Origin: Pseudomonadota bacterium
Lineage (GTDB): Bacteria; Desulfobacterota; Binatia; Binatales; Binataceae
Length of the DNA stretch: 64,000 bases
Reading direction: 5' to 3'
Assembly: GCA_021324755.1 (NCBI GenBank)
Contig: JAJPIL010000004.1
Span: forward strand, 62,001-126,000
Position 1 is the stretch's first letter. Each line of letters opens with the position of its first letter. A program made the position numbers and the translations under genes. Shown one piece after another: positions 9,798 through 18,984 of the stretch. Below the pieces are notes generated by a model. It was not told the DNA's origin. It did not search any database and saw only the letters and a program-made list of their open reading frames with translations.

Positions 9798-9976
9798 CGC
9801 TCAGTTCCAACCCGTCTCGGCCTGTCTCACCAAGCGTGTTATCCGTATTGGTAGGCGATGCACGTGGTAGCCTTACTCGAAGACCCGATTCCACAACTTT
9901 CGGGCCGCATCGAATTTTCGCCAGCGGATCCAGGTATTACGCGCGTTGCTTTGCTGGTACGTGCATTCCCCCGGGA

Positions 9977-10597
9977 TCAACGAGCGACGATCCCGTGGGT
10001 GAAGATGTCGCAAATCACGCGCACTACTTCCTCATCCGACAGGGTTTCTCCACGCGGCGTTCTCATCAACTCCTGATTCAAGAGAAATCCCCACAACATC
10101 CCGAAAAGGCAGCGTGCAGCAGGGCCGGTCTTGACGCGCCGCAGCTCGCCTCGCTGGATATGGGCCTCGAAATAGTCGGCCAGCACCTTGTTGGCTGGCC
10201 GGACGACGCTCTTCGCAAAGACAGCCCCGCGCAGAGCGTGTCCGAAAACTTCGCGTGTAAGAACTCGCGCAAGTCGCCTTCGCTGCCTCAACAATTTCCA
10301 CATCCGACTCACCAAACGCGGGAACCCCTCGTCGAACGGGAGCTCATAGACATCGGCGACGAGATCGCCAAGCTCTGGCAGGAGCGCGTAACGTTTGACA
10401 ACTTGTTCGAGCAAATCCTTCTTGCTCGAGAAGTAGAGATACAGGCTGCCCTTGGCTAAGCCAGCTCGCTTGGCGATTTCGCGCACCGGCGTTTCGGCAA
10501 ATCCGCGTTCGGAAAACAGCTCGAGAGCAGTAGTTAAAATTTTCGATCGTTGTTGGATGAGGTGATCCTGCTTTCGACTTAACGCCGTTTGTGCCAT
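9977..10597 (-). CDS. TetR/AcrR family repressor
   Basis: About 206 residues from ATG 10597. The N-terminal helix-turn-helix is classical (TALELFSERGFAETPVREIAKRAGLAKGSLYLYFSSKKDLL), followed by an all-helical ligand-binding half. The track start at 10633 lies inside the predicted operator, so the second ATG is preferred; it has no Shine-Dalgarno and the mRNA leader would be only a few bases. The gene heads the MFP-RND-MFS series and faces a second MFS gene, so it most likely represses the pump and possibly the divergent transporter in response to a pump substrate. Confidence 0.9.
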   Translation of the reverse strand: MAQTALSRKQDHLIQQRSKILTTALELFSERGFAETPVREIAKRAGLAKGSLYLYFSSKKDLLEQVVKRYALLPELGDLVADVYELPFDEGFPRLVSRMWKLLRQRRRLARVLTREVFGHALRGAVFAKSVVRPANKVLADYFEAHIQRGELRRVKTGPAARCLFGMLWGFLLNQELMRTPRGETLSDEEVVRVICDIFTHGIVAR

Positions 10598-10610
10598 AGT
10601 TACGGTACCA

Positions 10611-10640
10611 ATTATGACTGACCGGTCGGTCATCGGTCAA
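10611..10640 (-). promoter_or_regulatory. tetR promoter (sigma-70 type)
   Basis: On the minus strand TTGACC (-35) is separated by 18 bases from CATAAT (-10, five of six consensus bases). The predicted transcript would start within a few bases of the tetR ATG at 10597. The spacer is almost entirely occupied by the TetR-type palindrome. Confidence 0.7.
10615..10632. promoter_or_regulatory. TetR-type operator palindrome
   Basis: TGACTGACCGGTCGGTCA is an 18-base inverted repeat with one mismatch between half-sites. TGACC/GGTCA palindromes of this sort are typical operators of AcrR-like repressors. It lies between the -35 and -10 elements of tetR and about 60 bases before the divergent MFS start, so binding would block tetR transcription and could affect both directions. 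Confidence 0.75.
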
Positions 10641-10690
10641 CCGAGCGAACTTGAGTCACTCGTTGCGAGCAAATTTTGGAGGATCGGGCA

Positions 10691-11839
10691 GTGAGGCGCG
10701 GTACGTGGCTAAAGCTTTTCCTTCTGTGGCTGACTGGCATGGACCTGCGAGTTACGTTGCTGGCCGTGCCGCCCCTAATCACGCATATCCATCAAACCCT
10801 TCACCTAAGCGAAACCGAGGTAGGGATACTGAATGGGATGCCGGTGCTGCTGTTAAGCGCTGCTGCAACCTTGGGTTCGATGGTGGTGGCGCGTCTTGAC
10901 GGGCGTCGTGCCACGCTCATCGGGCTCGTGATGGTGGCTGCGGGCTCGGCACTGCGCGGTATCGGCTTGTCGCGCGTGATGTTGTTCGGTATGACGTTCC
11001 TGATGGGCATCGGTATAGCGATCGTCCAGCCAGCTTTGCCCTCGCTGGTGTACAACTGGATGCCCGACGGCATCGGCCTTGCGACCGCGGTGTATAGCAA
11101 CGGCCTTTTCGTTGGGGAGGTTCTGGCCGCGGCGCTGACCGCCTCTTATGTTCTCCCGCTGCTCGGAGGATGGCCGCAGGCGTTAGCATTCTGGTCGGCC
11201 CTGCCCTTAATTACCGCCATTTTAATTGCGACGTGCACAGCCTCCCCGCCAGCGTCGTCGAATACCCGAGCCCCGTGGTTTCCTGACTTCAAAGATCCGA
11301 GAACCTGGCGACTGGGCCTAATTCAAGCAAGCTCGTCCGTGATTTATTTCGGGTCCAACGCTTTTGTTCCGGACTATCTGCATGCCGTTGGCGCCTCCCA
11401 CCTGATTGGAGTTGTCTTGGGCTGGTTGAGCGCCGGCCAGATCCCACCGTCGCTTTTCCTTCTTACGTTCTCTCAACGCTTCGTGGGCAGGCGAGCGATA
11501 CTGCAATTTGACGCCTTGCTTACGGCTTGCGGTCTTGCGCTTTTCTTTGTTTCCCATCCGTGGTGCCGAATTCTTGGTGCGGCGCTTCTCGGTTTTACCT
11601 CCGCGTTCGCCTTCATGCTGGCATTGGCATATCCGCCGCTGTTGGCCGAGCACGCCTCTGAAGCCGCTCGCCTGTCAGCTGGGATGTTCACCGTTGGATA
11701 CGCGCTTGCGTTCTTTTTGCCGACCTTGGGTGGGTGGGCCTGGGACCATAGCGGTCTTGCATGGACGTCACTTTTCCCCGTAGCGATGGCCTCGGCCTTA
11801 CTGCTTATCGCACCGATTGGCCTTAAGGTTTCGAAGTAG
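10691..11839 (+). CDS. MFS transporter (CynX/NimT-like)
   Basis: 382 residues with about 12 membrane segments. The sequence plan (TLLAVPPLITHIHQTLHLSE then GILNGMPVLLLSAAATLGS) resembles the cyanate/nitroimidazole CynX-NimT branch of the MFS. I choose GTG 10691 because GGAGG lies 8 bases upstream; the track start TTG 10676 overlaps that ribosome binding site. The gene is divergent from tetR, and their shared 90-base region holds the TetR palindrome, so co-regulation is likely. Substrate not predictable. Confidence 0.85.
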   Translation: MRRGTWLKLFLLWLTGMDLRVTLLAVPPLITHIHQTLHLSETEVGILNGMPVLLLSAAATLGSMVVARLDGRRATLIGLVMVAAGSALRGIGLSRVMLFGMTFLMGIGIAIVQPALPSLVYNWMPDGIGLATAVYSNGLFVGEVLAAALTASYVLPLLGGWPQALAFWSALPLITAILIATCTASPPASSNTRAPWFPDFKDPRTWRLGLIQASSSVIYFGSNAFVPDYLHAVGASHLIGVVLGWLSAGQIPPSLFLLTFSQRFVGRRAILQFDALLTACGLALFFVSHPWCRILGAALLGFTSAFAFMLALAYPPLLAEHASEAARLSAGMFTVGYALAFFLPTLGGWAWDHSGLAWTSLFPVAMASALLLIAPIGLKVSK

Positions 11840-12223
11840 TTACCACACGCTCTTTATGGGGCCGACGCTTTCGGAGAAATTTTCTCGCAAAGCTCAGCGC
11901 GAGCCAGGCGCATGTCCTCGAGCGTTGCCGGTCGAGCGGTCCGAAAATTCGATCCCGTTGGCCGCGAATAGGCTAAACCGAAGCGCGATCGAGGTCGTAT
12001 GAAAGCGGTCGCGCTCGTTTCGATTCAGTTTCGATCCGCGAAAGGTAGGCTGATAATTCTGCAGCGCCCGATGCCTTCTCAAAGCAATGTTGGATGGAGT
12101 CGTTATGAGCGTTTTTGTTTCCGGGTGCTGCCAACAGAAAGGTACAGGCGAGATAAAGTAACATTGTCGGCGCTGCCCTGGGCTCACCGACAATCAAGTT
12201 GTTGATTTCCAAGGAGGCTTTGG
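11840..12223. other. Intergenic gap before beta-helix gene
   Basis: 384 bases with several short shadow ORFs on both strands but no supported gene. An AAGGAGG ribosome binding site for the next gene lies at its 3' end. No clear terminator is seen for the MFS gene. Confidence 0.5.
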
Positions 12224-13585
12224 GTGACCGGGATATTTAAAGGAATCTCTTCTCTTTTCTTGGTTTTAATCCTCGCTGCGCAAAGCCAAGGCGCCACGTA
12301 CTACGTGAGCAACTTTGGGAGCGACGACAACGTGGGGACGAAGGAGTCGGCGCCGTGGAGAACGGTTGCACGCGTGCAGAGGGAGATGGCGCGGGGACGG
12401 TTTGGGCCGGGCGACGCGATACTTTTTGAGCGCGGCGGCGTGTGGTACGAGGAGCTGGACATTCCTTCCGGAGTGCGCGGAAGCCCACGAGCGCCGCTTG
12501 TGCTCGGCAACTATGGTTCTGGACCGCTGCCGGTTATTGACGGCGGTTCGCGCCGTAACGCCTGCATCCAGGCAGTTAACGTCAGCGTCGCCTATATCAC
12601 GGTCGACGGTTTTGAGTGCCGCAACACCACTGCCTACGGCATCAACTTCAACGCCGGCTTCGCCCTGCCCGGCATCGTAATCGCCAACAACTACGTCCAT
12701 CACACCGGCCCCGGCGCTTGCGCCGGCTGCGGCACGCCCTACGACGACAACCGTTACCGCAACCAGATCAACTTCGAAATCGACCACGCGCCGTCGCTCG
12801 CAAGCGGAGTGAAAATACTTAACAACAAGGTCGCTAACGTCGGCGGCCACAACGCTATTCAGGTGCACGGCGACGCAGGCGGCCCGCTGATTCGCGGCAA
12901 TGTGGTTCTGGGGCCATGTGTCCACAACTGTATCGATCTAAAAGGCGTGGTAGATGCGCTCGTCGACCAAAACGTAGTAACATGTCCCACCTGCACGGGA
13001 CATCAGGCTGCCTTTTACGCCGAAAATACGATGGTTGGGGCGCAACGGGTGATTTTCTCGCGAAACATCGTGTACGCTGCTCCGATAGCCTTCCAGCTCG
13101 AAAGCGGCACGAGCAAACGCTATCCTTGCTTGGTCCGACCTTGTTCGATCTCGGCCGGTTACTATAACAACACTGTCTATGTTTCTCCCACTTCTTTTGG
13201 GCTTATTGCTACGAGCTGTCGCGCCGCACCGATAAGTCTAATCGTCAAAAACAATATTTTTGACGGCGGCCGGATCGATATTCGCGCTGGCTGCGGCGTC
13301 GTGTGGGATTACAACGACGACGGCGGGCGGCAAGGGCTCAGCGAATTCTACATTGGAACGAGTCGTGCGCGAGCTTACGGCCCGCACGATCTTTTCGCCG
13401 CAGATCCCTTATTCGTGGCCCCCACAGACGACCCTCCGAACTTTGCGCTCCAACCGCGCTCGCCATGCCTTTACGCAGGCACCGACGTTGGTTTGCCTTA
13501 CAGCGGGCGCGCTCCCTCGATGGGCGCAATCGACCCAGGGCAGGCTAAATCGCATATCTCGGGCACGAAACGACCTTTGCGTTGA
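12224..13585 (+). CDS. Secreted right-handed beta-helix protein
   Basis: 453 residues. A signal peptide (ISSLFLVLILAAQSQGA) precedes the typical entry of pectate-lyase-like beta-helix proteins (TYYVSNFGSDDNVGTKESAPWRTVARV), and regularly spaced N/G/V-rich coils follow (VIANNYVHHTG, VKILNNKVANVGG, LIRGNVVLG, VIFSRNIVY). The fold is used by polysaccharide lyases, epimerases and adhesins; no catalytic set can be assigned. It is unusually rich in paired cysteines (CAGC, CVHNC, CPTC), suggesting disulfide-locked turns. GTG start with AAGGAGG upstream. It converges on an O-antigen ligase family gene, so a surface-glycan role is inferred. Confidence 0.82.
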   Translation: MTGIFKGISSLFLVLILAAQSQGATYYVSNFGSDDNVGTKESAPWRTVARVQREMARGRFGPGDAILFERGGVWYEELDIPSGVRGSPRAPLVLGNYGSGPLPVIDGGSRRNACIQAVNVSVAYITVDGFECRNTTAYGINFNAGFALPGIVIANNYVHHTGPGACAGCGTPYDDNRYRNQINFEIDHAPSLASGVKILNNKVANVGGHNAIQVHGDAGGPLIRGNVVLGPCVHNCIDLKGVVDALVDQNVVTCPTCTGHQAAFYAENTMVGAQRVIFSRNIVYAAPIAFQLESGTSKRYPCLVRPCSISAGYYNNTVYVSPTSFGLIATSCRAAPISLIVKNNIFDGGRIDIRAGCGVVWDYNDDGGRQGLSEFYIGTSRARAYGPHDLFAADPLFVAPTDDPPNFALQPRSPCLYAGTDVGLPYSGRAPSMGAIDPGQAKSHISGTKRPLR

Positions 13586-13772
13586 GTCAACCGCGAACGA
13601 AACTAAAAGCCTAGAGACGAGAACGGAATTACGTAGACTTAGCCCTAACGGTCGCTCGCACGGCACGGGCCCAGCGCTCGCCGACACGCTGCGCACAAAG
13701 AAGAGTTATCGCTGCGGGGATTCGGCCGGCGAAAATCGAGACTTGGAGGTTTGCTACGGGCGCTTTTGAAAG

Positions 13773-15287
13773 CTAAAACCACTTCGACGAGTTGTCAGCC
13801 ACCCATTCTGTTAGCTGGCGATTCTCGGTGAACGCTAGCCGTTGCCACTCGGCTAGAGCCCAAAAGATGCCAAAGACTAGGCCGATACCGCCGTAACCAA
13901 AGTCGCCTACCGAGGCCTCGGAAAAGTTATGCACCAGCATCGGCAGTACAGCCAACCAAGCGATAGGCTTTAAACCAAGGGCGTCTTGCTTGTGGCGTAA
14001 AACAGCAACCCAAGAACGTACGATCACGAAAAGCCAAAACAGCGTGGCAGGCACTCCCACCCCAATTGCGTGGTCAAGGTATCCATTATGGAGCGAGCTT
14101 TGCGGGCCTGAGTCCCAATCGCCCCACCACACCTGGAAATGGGGATCGCGAAAGATCGCTCCCGCGACCTCGTACCCGTAGCCTAGCGCTGGACGTTGCT
14201 TGATTTTCTCGATCACGAACTGCCAAACTTCGGTGCGGCCGGTCAGGGTGGTAATGTCGCCGCGCGTCAGGTACTCATTCTCGCCCTTGCCCGTTATATG
14301 CGGCAGCAACGCGACCGAACAAAGCACGAGTGCGACGATAAGCGGCAAGGCCCGAAGCCGATAGCGCCAAAGCGTAAAAGCGACAAGCCCGATCGCAACG
14401 GCAATAAACGGTGTGCGGGAGTCGGCCATCACGCCGAGCATTAGAGCACCCGCGACTATCAGAGCGATGAGCAAACGCTTTGTCGGGCCAGCACAGGACC
14501 AGCTCATAGCTCCAACGCCAATCACTACGAGCATCAGCGCCCCAACTTCGTTGGGATGGCCCAAAAGGCCCGAAAAGCGCGGAAAGGGATTGTCCAGTTG
14601 TGCTTGCGCTGCTGACTGACCCGACATGGCGTCGGCCGAGCCCGTCATCGCGTGCGTAATGTCGCTAGGCAAAATCGCTGCGGCTAAAAAGTTCGCACCA
14701 ACAAGCAACCCGCAGGCTAGAAGGAGCCGGTCAAACAAATGCACGGTCTGCTCCTGCTCACGAATGCCCGAAACGCATCGAACGACGGCACAAAACGCGA
14801 AAAACGAAGCGATAAGTCGACTGGCGGAGAAAAGCGGCTCGAGAGAATAAGCAACGGTTAGGAGAGCCCACAAAAAATAAAAGCAAAAAAGCCTGTAGCC
14901 GCCCTTTCCAAGAACCCCGCTTCGCCATAGCTGCGGAAGGAGCGGCACGCAAACTAACAGCGTCACACCGTAGTGAAGGGCGATTCGTCCTGCCTGGTTT
15001 AGCAAAGGAAAGCCGTTGAGAAACGCCGCCACAAGAAGCGTAAACGGCACCCAGGTAGGATCGCTCCTAACGCGAGCGATCGCCCATATCAGCACTGGAA
15101 GACCGACTACCACACCCAAGACGGCGGCTGCTTCTGGCACAGGCAACCGAAGCAAAAAAAGCACGATCACAGTAAGCGTCGCCGCTGCGATATAGGGAGC
15201 GCTTCGCAACGGAATCGCAGAAGATCGAGGCTCGCCAGTCAGAAAATGCGGCGCTCGCGCGCCTGGCGACTCAAAGACTTGCTCCAT
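13773..15287 (-). CDS. O-antigen ligase / polymerase family membrane protein
   Basis: 504 residues with about 11-12 membrane segments and the large periplasmic loop of the WaaL/Wzy superfamily in the second half. It contains the TGRTEVWQFVIEKIKQRP segment and the conserved SSLHNGYLDHAIGVGV motif, typical of this family. Such enzymes transfer or polymerise lipid-linked glycans at the periplasmic face of the inner membrane. Sequence alone does not separate ligase from polymerase. The ATG at 15287 is preferred over the adjacent GTG at 15290. Confidence 0.85.
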   Translation of the reverse strand: MEQVFESPGARAPHFLTGEPRSSAIPLRSAPYIAAATLTVIVLFLLRLPVPEAAAVLGVVVGLPVLIWAIARVRSDPTWVPFTLLVAAFLNGFPLLNQAGRIALHYGVTLLVCVPLLPQLWRSGVLGKGGYRLFCFYFLWALLTVAYSLEPLFSASRLIASFFAFCAVVRCVSGIREQEQTVHLFDRLLLACGLLVGANFLAAAILPSDITHAMTGSADAMSGQSAAQAQLDNPFPRFSGLLGHPNEVGALMLVVIGVGAMSWSCAGPTKRLLIALIVAGALMLGVMADSRTPFIAVAIGLVAFTLWRYRLRALPLIVALVLCSVALLPHITGKGENEYLTRGDITTLTGRTEVWQFVIEKIKQRPALGYGYEVAGAIFRDPHFQVWWGDWDSGPQSSLHNGYLDHAIGVGVPATLFWLFVIVRSWVAVLRHKQDALGLKPIAWLAVLPMLVHNFSEASVGDFGYGGIGLVFGIFWALAEWQRLAFTENRQLTEWVADNSSKWF

Positions 15288-15461
15288 CACCGCGACCTAG
15301 CGATTGGTCTTCTTCTTACCTCAGTCACTCAGAGCAGATGTACGCGCACCCGCCACACATGAATCCACGAATCGTGCCAAGAATTTGCTCGCCAATAACG
15401 GCTAGCATGGCCAGACCGGCTCTGTAGCGTGCAAAAATTACAGTGCGCGTGTGCGGGCTGC

Positions 15462-16382
15462 TTACCTGAAAGCGGGTATTACGGCTTCCGCGAGTCGAAC
15501 AAGGTTCTCCTCGACTGCCTTTGGATGGCAGGCCCATGCGAATATCACAGTGCGAGCGCCTGCATTTACGAATTCCTCGAGGCGTCTACGGCAATCGTCT
15601 GCGGTGCCGTACAGTACGTACTTGTCGACAAGTTTAGAGAAGTCTTGTCCGTAGTTCCGACTCAGGGTCTGGATCGCCTGCGCACGGGCTTCATCACGGT
15701 TAGCCATGATGCAAACAAAAATGAACAAGCCGACGCGAAAGTCTGTCATGCTTCGGCCCCGTGCGGCCCTGAATTCGGCGATCGTTTCTATGCTCTGGCG
15801 CACCATCGCGGGCGTATACATGTAAGGAAGCCAGCCGTCGCCATAAAGAGCCGCGCGGCGCATCGCAGCTTCTTTCCTGCCTGCAACCCATATTGGCGGA
15901 TGGGGCTTTTGTGCCGGTTTAGGTGCGAGCGTGATCCCGGTTGTTCTGTTGTAACGCCCCTCGAACGATACGCAATCTTCGGTCCACAGGCGGCGAATAA
16001 GTTCGAGCGCCTCGTTAGCCCGTGCCCCCCGTTCGCGGACCGGCACGCCGCAGGCAGCGAACTCATCGGGAAACTCGCCGCCCACCCCGACTCCCATGTG
16101 ATAACGCCCGCCCGATGCAACATCCAACACCGAGGTCAGCTTGGCCAACAACACCGGCTGGTACAGCGGTAGCAGCACCACGCTGCTCATCAGCTTGATT
16201 CGCTCAGTTGCTCCAGCAGCCACGCTCAAACAGATAAGCGAGTTGGTAATCGGGCCACGAAACATCACGTGTTCGCCACAGGCAAGGTAGTCGTAACCAA
16301 GCTGCTCAACCTTGCGGGCGAATTGAGGAACGTCGGCCAGTCTTGCAAAAGGTATCAAAGCGCCAAATTCAACCTTATCCAC
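15462..16382 (-). CDS. LLM-class (luciferase-like) oxidoreductase
   Basis: 306 residues of the bacterial luciferase-like TIM-barrel family. It has the entry DYLACGEHVMF, the LDVASGGRYHMGVGVGG segment near residue 90-105 with GEFPDEF following, and the late KPHPPIWVAGRKEAAMRRAA. These enzymes use F420 or FMN; the arrangement matches those annotated as F420-dependent, but the cofactor is inferred. The GTG start has GAAAGGG nine bases upstream. It stands alone; substrate unknown. Confidence 0.88.
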   Translation of the reverse strand: MDKVEFGALIPFARLADVPQFARKVEQLGYDYLACGEHVMFRGPITNSLICLSVAAGATERIKLMSSVVLLPLYQPVLLAKLTSVLDVASGGRYHMGVGVGGEFPDEFAACGVPVRERGARANEALELIRRLWTEDCVSFEGRYNRTTGITLAPKPAQKPHPPIWVAGRKEAAMRRAALYGDGWLPYMYTPAMVRQSIETIAEFRAARGRSMTDFRVGLFIFVCIMANRDEARAQAIQTLSRNYGQDFSKLVDKYVLYGTADDCRRRLEEFVNAGARTVIFAWACHPKAVEENLVRLAEAVIPAFR

Positions 16383-17091
16383 GGCGAAACCCTTTCAAAA
16401 GTCGGCAGCGTATCGCGCTCCACTTATGGTGCTGTTCAACCCGAAAGCTTAGGGTCGAACTATTATCTGCTGCAATATGCCGGAGGTCGCAGGTTTCAAC
16501 GGCATCACAACATGACTCCTAATAAAGCCTCGCTTGGCAAAAGCTTACAAAAAAGCGTGCGCCACGTTGCGCCTCCCCATTCCCGTTCATTTGCTTTGGT
16601 TTGCCCGACTTCAAGCCTGCGACTTGAAGGCAGCAAGCACGATACGGTCCCGGAGGACCATTACATGTTGCGTCCTAAGGTGTGACCGATCGCGACGCGC
16701 TTTGATGGTGCTGGTATAACCTACGTTGCCTAAGCGACTTCTCGCCTCGTTCTTGACAGCTAAGGCAGAAGCAGCTATACAGGACGTTTTGTGAATGCTT
16801 TAGTTCCCATCCGATGTTTGCACCCAGTTCTGGTGTTCTTCCGGAAGGGGTGCGTGTCTTGCTCATCCGCTTATCGCTGTTCTGCTCCCTTGTGGGAGTA
16901 GAGCATGGCATTCTTTTCGACACTTAGATTTGGCAATTTCTCTCGTTAGGTTCGGCTGCGGGGAAGCCGTTCGAACAGACGGTCGGCAGCGCTCCGGGCC
17001 TGGCCTTTCTGTTCAATCATGTTCCTGCGGGCGATCTGTGGGAAGCGTTGTGAATCGTGACGAATAAGTAATTCGAGGTGGAGTAAGCTCA
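16383..17091. other. Long intergenic region upstream of cysC-sat
   Basis: 709 bases. It includes a 7-bp hairpin (TGCTCCC..GGGAGTA, about 16892-16910) and, at about 16930-17053, an open frame without a start codon whose translation looks protein-like (VGSAPGLAFLFNHVPAGDL) and ends in TGA. The latter may be the remnant of a decayed gene. No known riboswitch was recognised ahead of the sulfate-activation gene. Confidence 0.45.
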
Positions 17092-18816
17092 ATGGCACAT
17101 GGATTTACGCTTTGGTTCACCGGGCTTTCTGGAGCAGGAAAATCGACGCTTGCGAAGCTCGCCCAAGCCGAGCTGAGACGACGCGGTTACCGTGTCGAAC
17201 TGCTCGACGGCGACGAAGTGCGGCAAAACCTCTCCAAAGGACTCGGTTTTTCAAAGGAGGACCGCGATACCAACATTCGGCGCATCGGCTATGTCTGCCA
17301 ACTTTTGGCGCGCAACGGAGTGATCGCGATCGCAGCGGCGATTTCGCCTTACCGAAGCGTGCGCGAAGAGGTGCGCGCGATGCATCAACGCTTTTTCGAG
17401 GTCTATGTCAAGTGTCCCTTGGAGAAACTGATCGAGCGCGACGTCAAAGGGCTTTACAAGAAAGCCCTTGCCGGCGAGATACAAAGTTTCACCGGAATAT
17501 CGGATCCTTACGAGCCGCCCGAAAACCCGGAACTGGTGCTGGAGACCGCCGAGGAAACGGTGGAACAAAGCCTCGGTAAGTTGTTAGCCGCTTTGGAACG
17601 CGCGGGTCTTATCGAACGTTCGAGCAAACTTGCCGCAGCTAACGTCGTGACCGATGACGCAATTTCACCACACGGCGGTGGCAAGCTGGTCGACCTTTTC
17701 GAAGACGAGCGCGAGTGCGACGCACTGCGTAGATACGCGCTCAAGCTGAAGAGTATCCGACTGAACGCGCGCGAACTGAGCGATCTCGAAATGCTGGCGT
17801 GTGGAGCGTTCTCTCCGCTCGAAGGCTTCATGGGTGAAGCGGATTATGTCTCGAGCCGCGACACGATGAGGCTTTCCTCGGGTCTGCTATGGCCGATACC
17901 GATCACCCTCGGGATCGATCAGAATCAAGCTTCGGAGATTAAAATTGGCACCGACGTCGCCCTGACGACCGAGCAGAACGTTCCAGTTGCGATTCTCAAG
18001 CTGCGCGAAATCTACAAGGTCGATAGAAAACTCGAGGCCGAAGCCGTATTCGGCACCGCTGACCTTGCGCATCCTGGAGTAGCTGCGCTTCTCGCCACCG
18101 AGCGGTTTTGCGTTGCGGGCAAGATAATCATGTTTTCACCTATTCCGGGGCTACCTTTCTCCAAGTATCGGCTGACTCCGGCGCAAACTCGAGCTATCTT
18201 CCGCGAGCGCGGATGGCAAAAAATCGTCGCTTTCCAAACCCGTAACCCCGTCCATCGAGCGCACGAGTACATTCAGAAGGCTGCTCTTGAGATCTGCGAC
18301 GGTCTGCTCTTACATCCGTTGGTCGGCGAGACCAAATCGGATGACGTACCTGCGGCGGTCAGAATCAGAACCTACGAAGTTTTGTGCGAGAACTACTATC
18401 CGAAAGACCGCGTGGTGCTGGCCGTGATGCCCGCATTTATGCGATACGCGGGGCCGAAAGAAGCGGTGCTCCACGCGATCGTCAGGCGTAATTACGGATG
18501 CACCCATTTTATCGTCGGGCGCGACCACGCCGGCGTGGGTAACTATTACGGTACGTACGACGCGCAAAGGATCTTTGCGCGCTTTGCTCCGGAAGAAATC
18601 GGAATCACGCCGCTGATGTTCGAGAATACGTTTTTCTGCCGGCGCTGCGAGGCGATGGCTTCGCTCAAGACATGCCCCCACGACGATAGCAGCCGGCTGC
18701 TTCTGTCCGGCTCCAAAGTGCGTGAAATGTTGAGACGAAGCGAAGCGCCGCCCCCCGAATACACGCGCCCTGAAATCGCCGCGATTTTAATCGAGGCGAT
18801 GAAAAAAAGCGCCTAA
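17092..18816 (+). CDS. Bifunctional APS kinase / ATP sulfurylase
   Basis: 574 residues forming a fusion in the order kinase-sulfurylase. The N-terminal APS kinase has the P-loop GLSGAGKS (11-18), [20 protein letters not shown] (39-58) and [12 protein letters not shown]. The C-terminal ATP sulfurylase has the [11 protein letters not shown] nucleotide motif (382-392) and GRDHAGVG (476-483). Together they convert sulfate and ATP to APS and then PAPS in the cytoplasm, for sulfate assimilation or sulfation. A CxxC cluster (FCRRC...C) lies near residues 516-528, as in bacterial Sat proteins with a zinc site. ATG with GGTGGAG upstream; a terminator follows. Confidence 0.95.
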   Translation: MAHGFTLWFTGLSGAGKSTLAKLAQAELRRRGYRVELLDGDEVRQNLSKGLGFSKEDRDTNIRRIGYVCQLLARNGVIAIAAAISPYRSVREEVRAMHQRFFEVYVKCPLEKLIERDVKGLYKKALAGEIQSFTGISDPYEPPENPELVLETAEETVEQSLGKLLAALERAGLIERSSKLAAANVVTDDAISPHGGGKLVDLFEDERECDALRRYALKLKSIRLNARELSDLEMLACGAFSPLEGFMGEADYVSSRDTMRLSSGLLWPIPITLGIDQNQASEIKIGTDVALTTEQNVPVAILKLREIYKVDRKLEAEAVFGTADLAHPGVAALLATERFCVAGKIIMFSPIPGLPFSKYRLTPAQTRAIFRERGWQKIVAFQTRNPVHRAHEYIQKAALEICDGLLLHPLVGETKSDDVPAAVRIRTYEVLCENYYPKDRVVLAVMPAFMRYAGPKEAVLHAIVRRNYGCTHFIVGRDHAGVGNYYGTYDAQRIFARFAPEEIGITPLMFENTFFCRRCEAMASLKTCPHDDSSRLLLSGSKVREMLRRSEAPPPEYTRPEIAAILIEAMKKSA

Positions 18817-18836
18817 GCCGTCGCGCCTTCGGCCGC

Positions 18837-18862
18837 TTCGCCACCAAACCGGCGAATTTTTT
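18837..18862 (+). terminator. Intrinsic terminator after cysC-sat
   Basis: The hairpin TTCGCC-(8 nt)-GGCGAA is followed directly by six T residues, 20 bases after the stop codon. The stem is short but GC-rich and well placed. Confidence 0.7.
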
Positions 18863-18984
18863 GCTCAGAGACGCGCACGCCGCTTCACGGCCGGTGCATG
18901 GATAGCGTGCGCAACGTAGTGGCTTGCGAAGGAGCTTACGCCTATGAGGCCTCCGAGTTCCAAGTAAAAGGCTTTCGCCTTGGG

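Noticed and set aside
15429-16172. 247-codon plus-strand ORF
   Set aside because: It is antisense to the LLM oxidoreductase gene, which has clear family motifs.
16269-16685. 138-codon plus-strand ORF
   Set aside because: It partly overlaps the LLM gene start, has no ribosome site and no recognisable domain.
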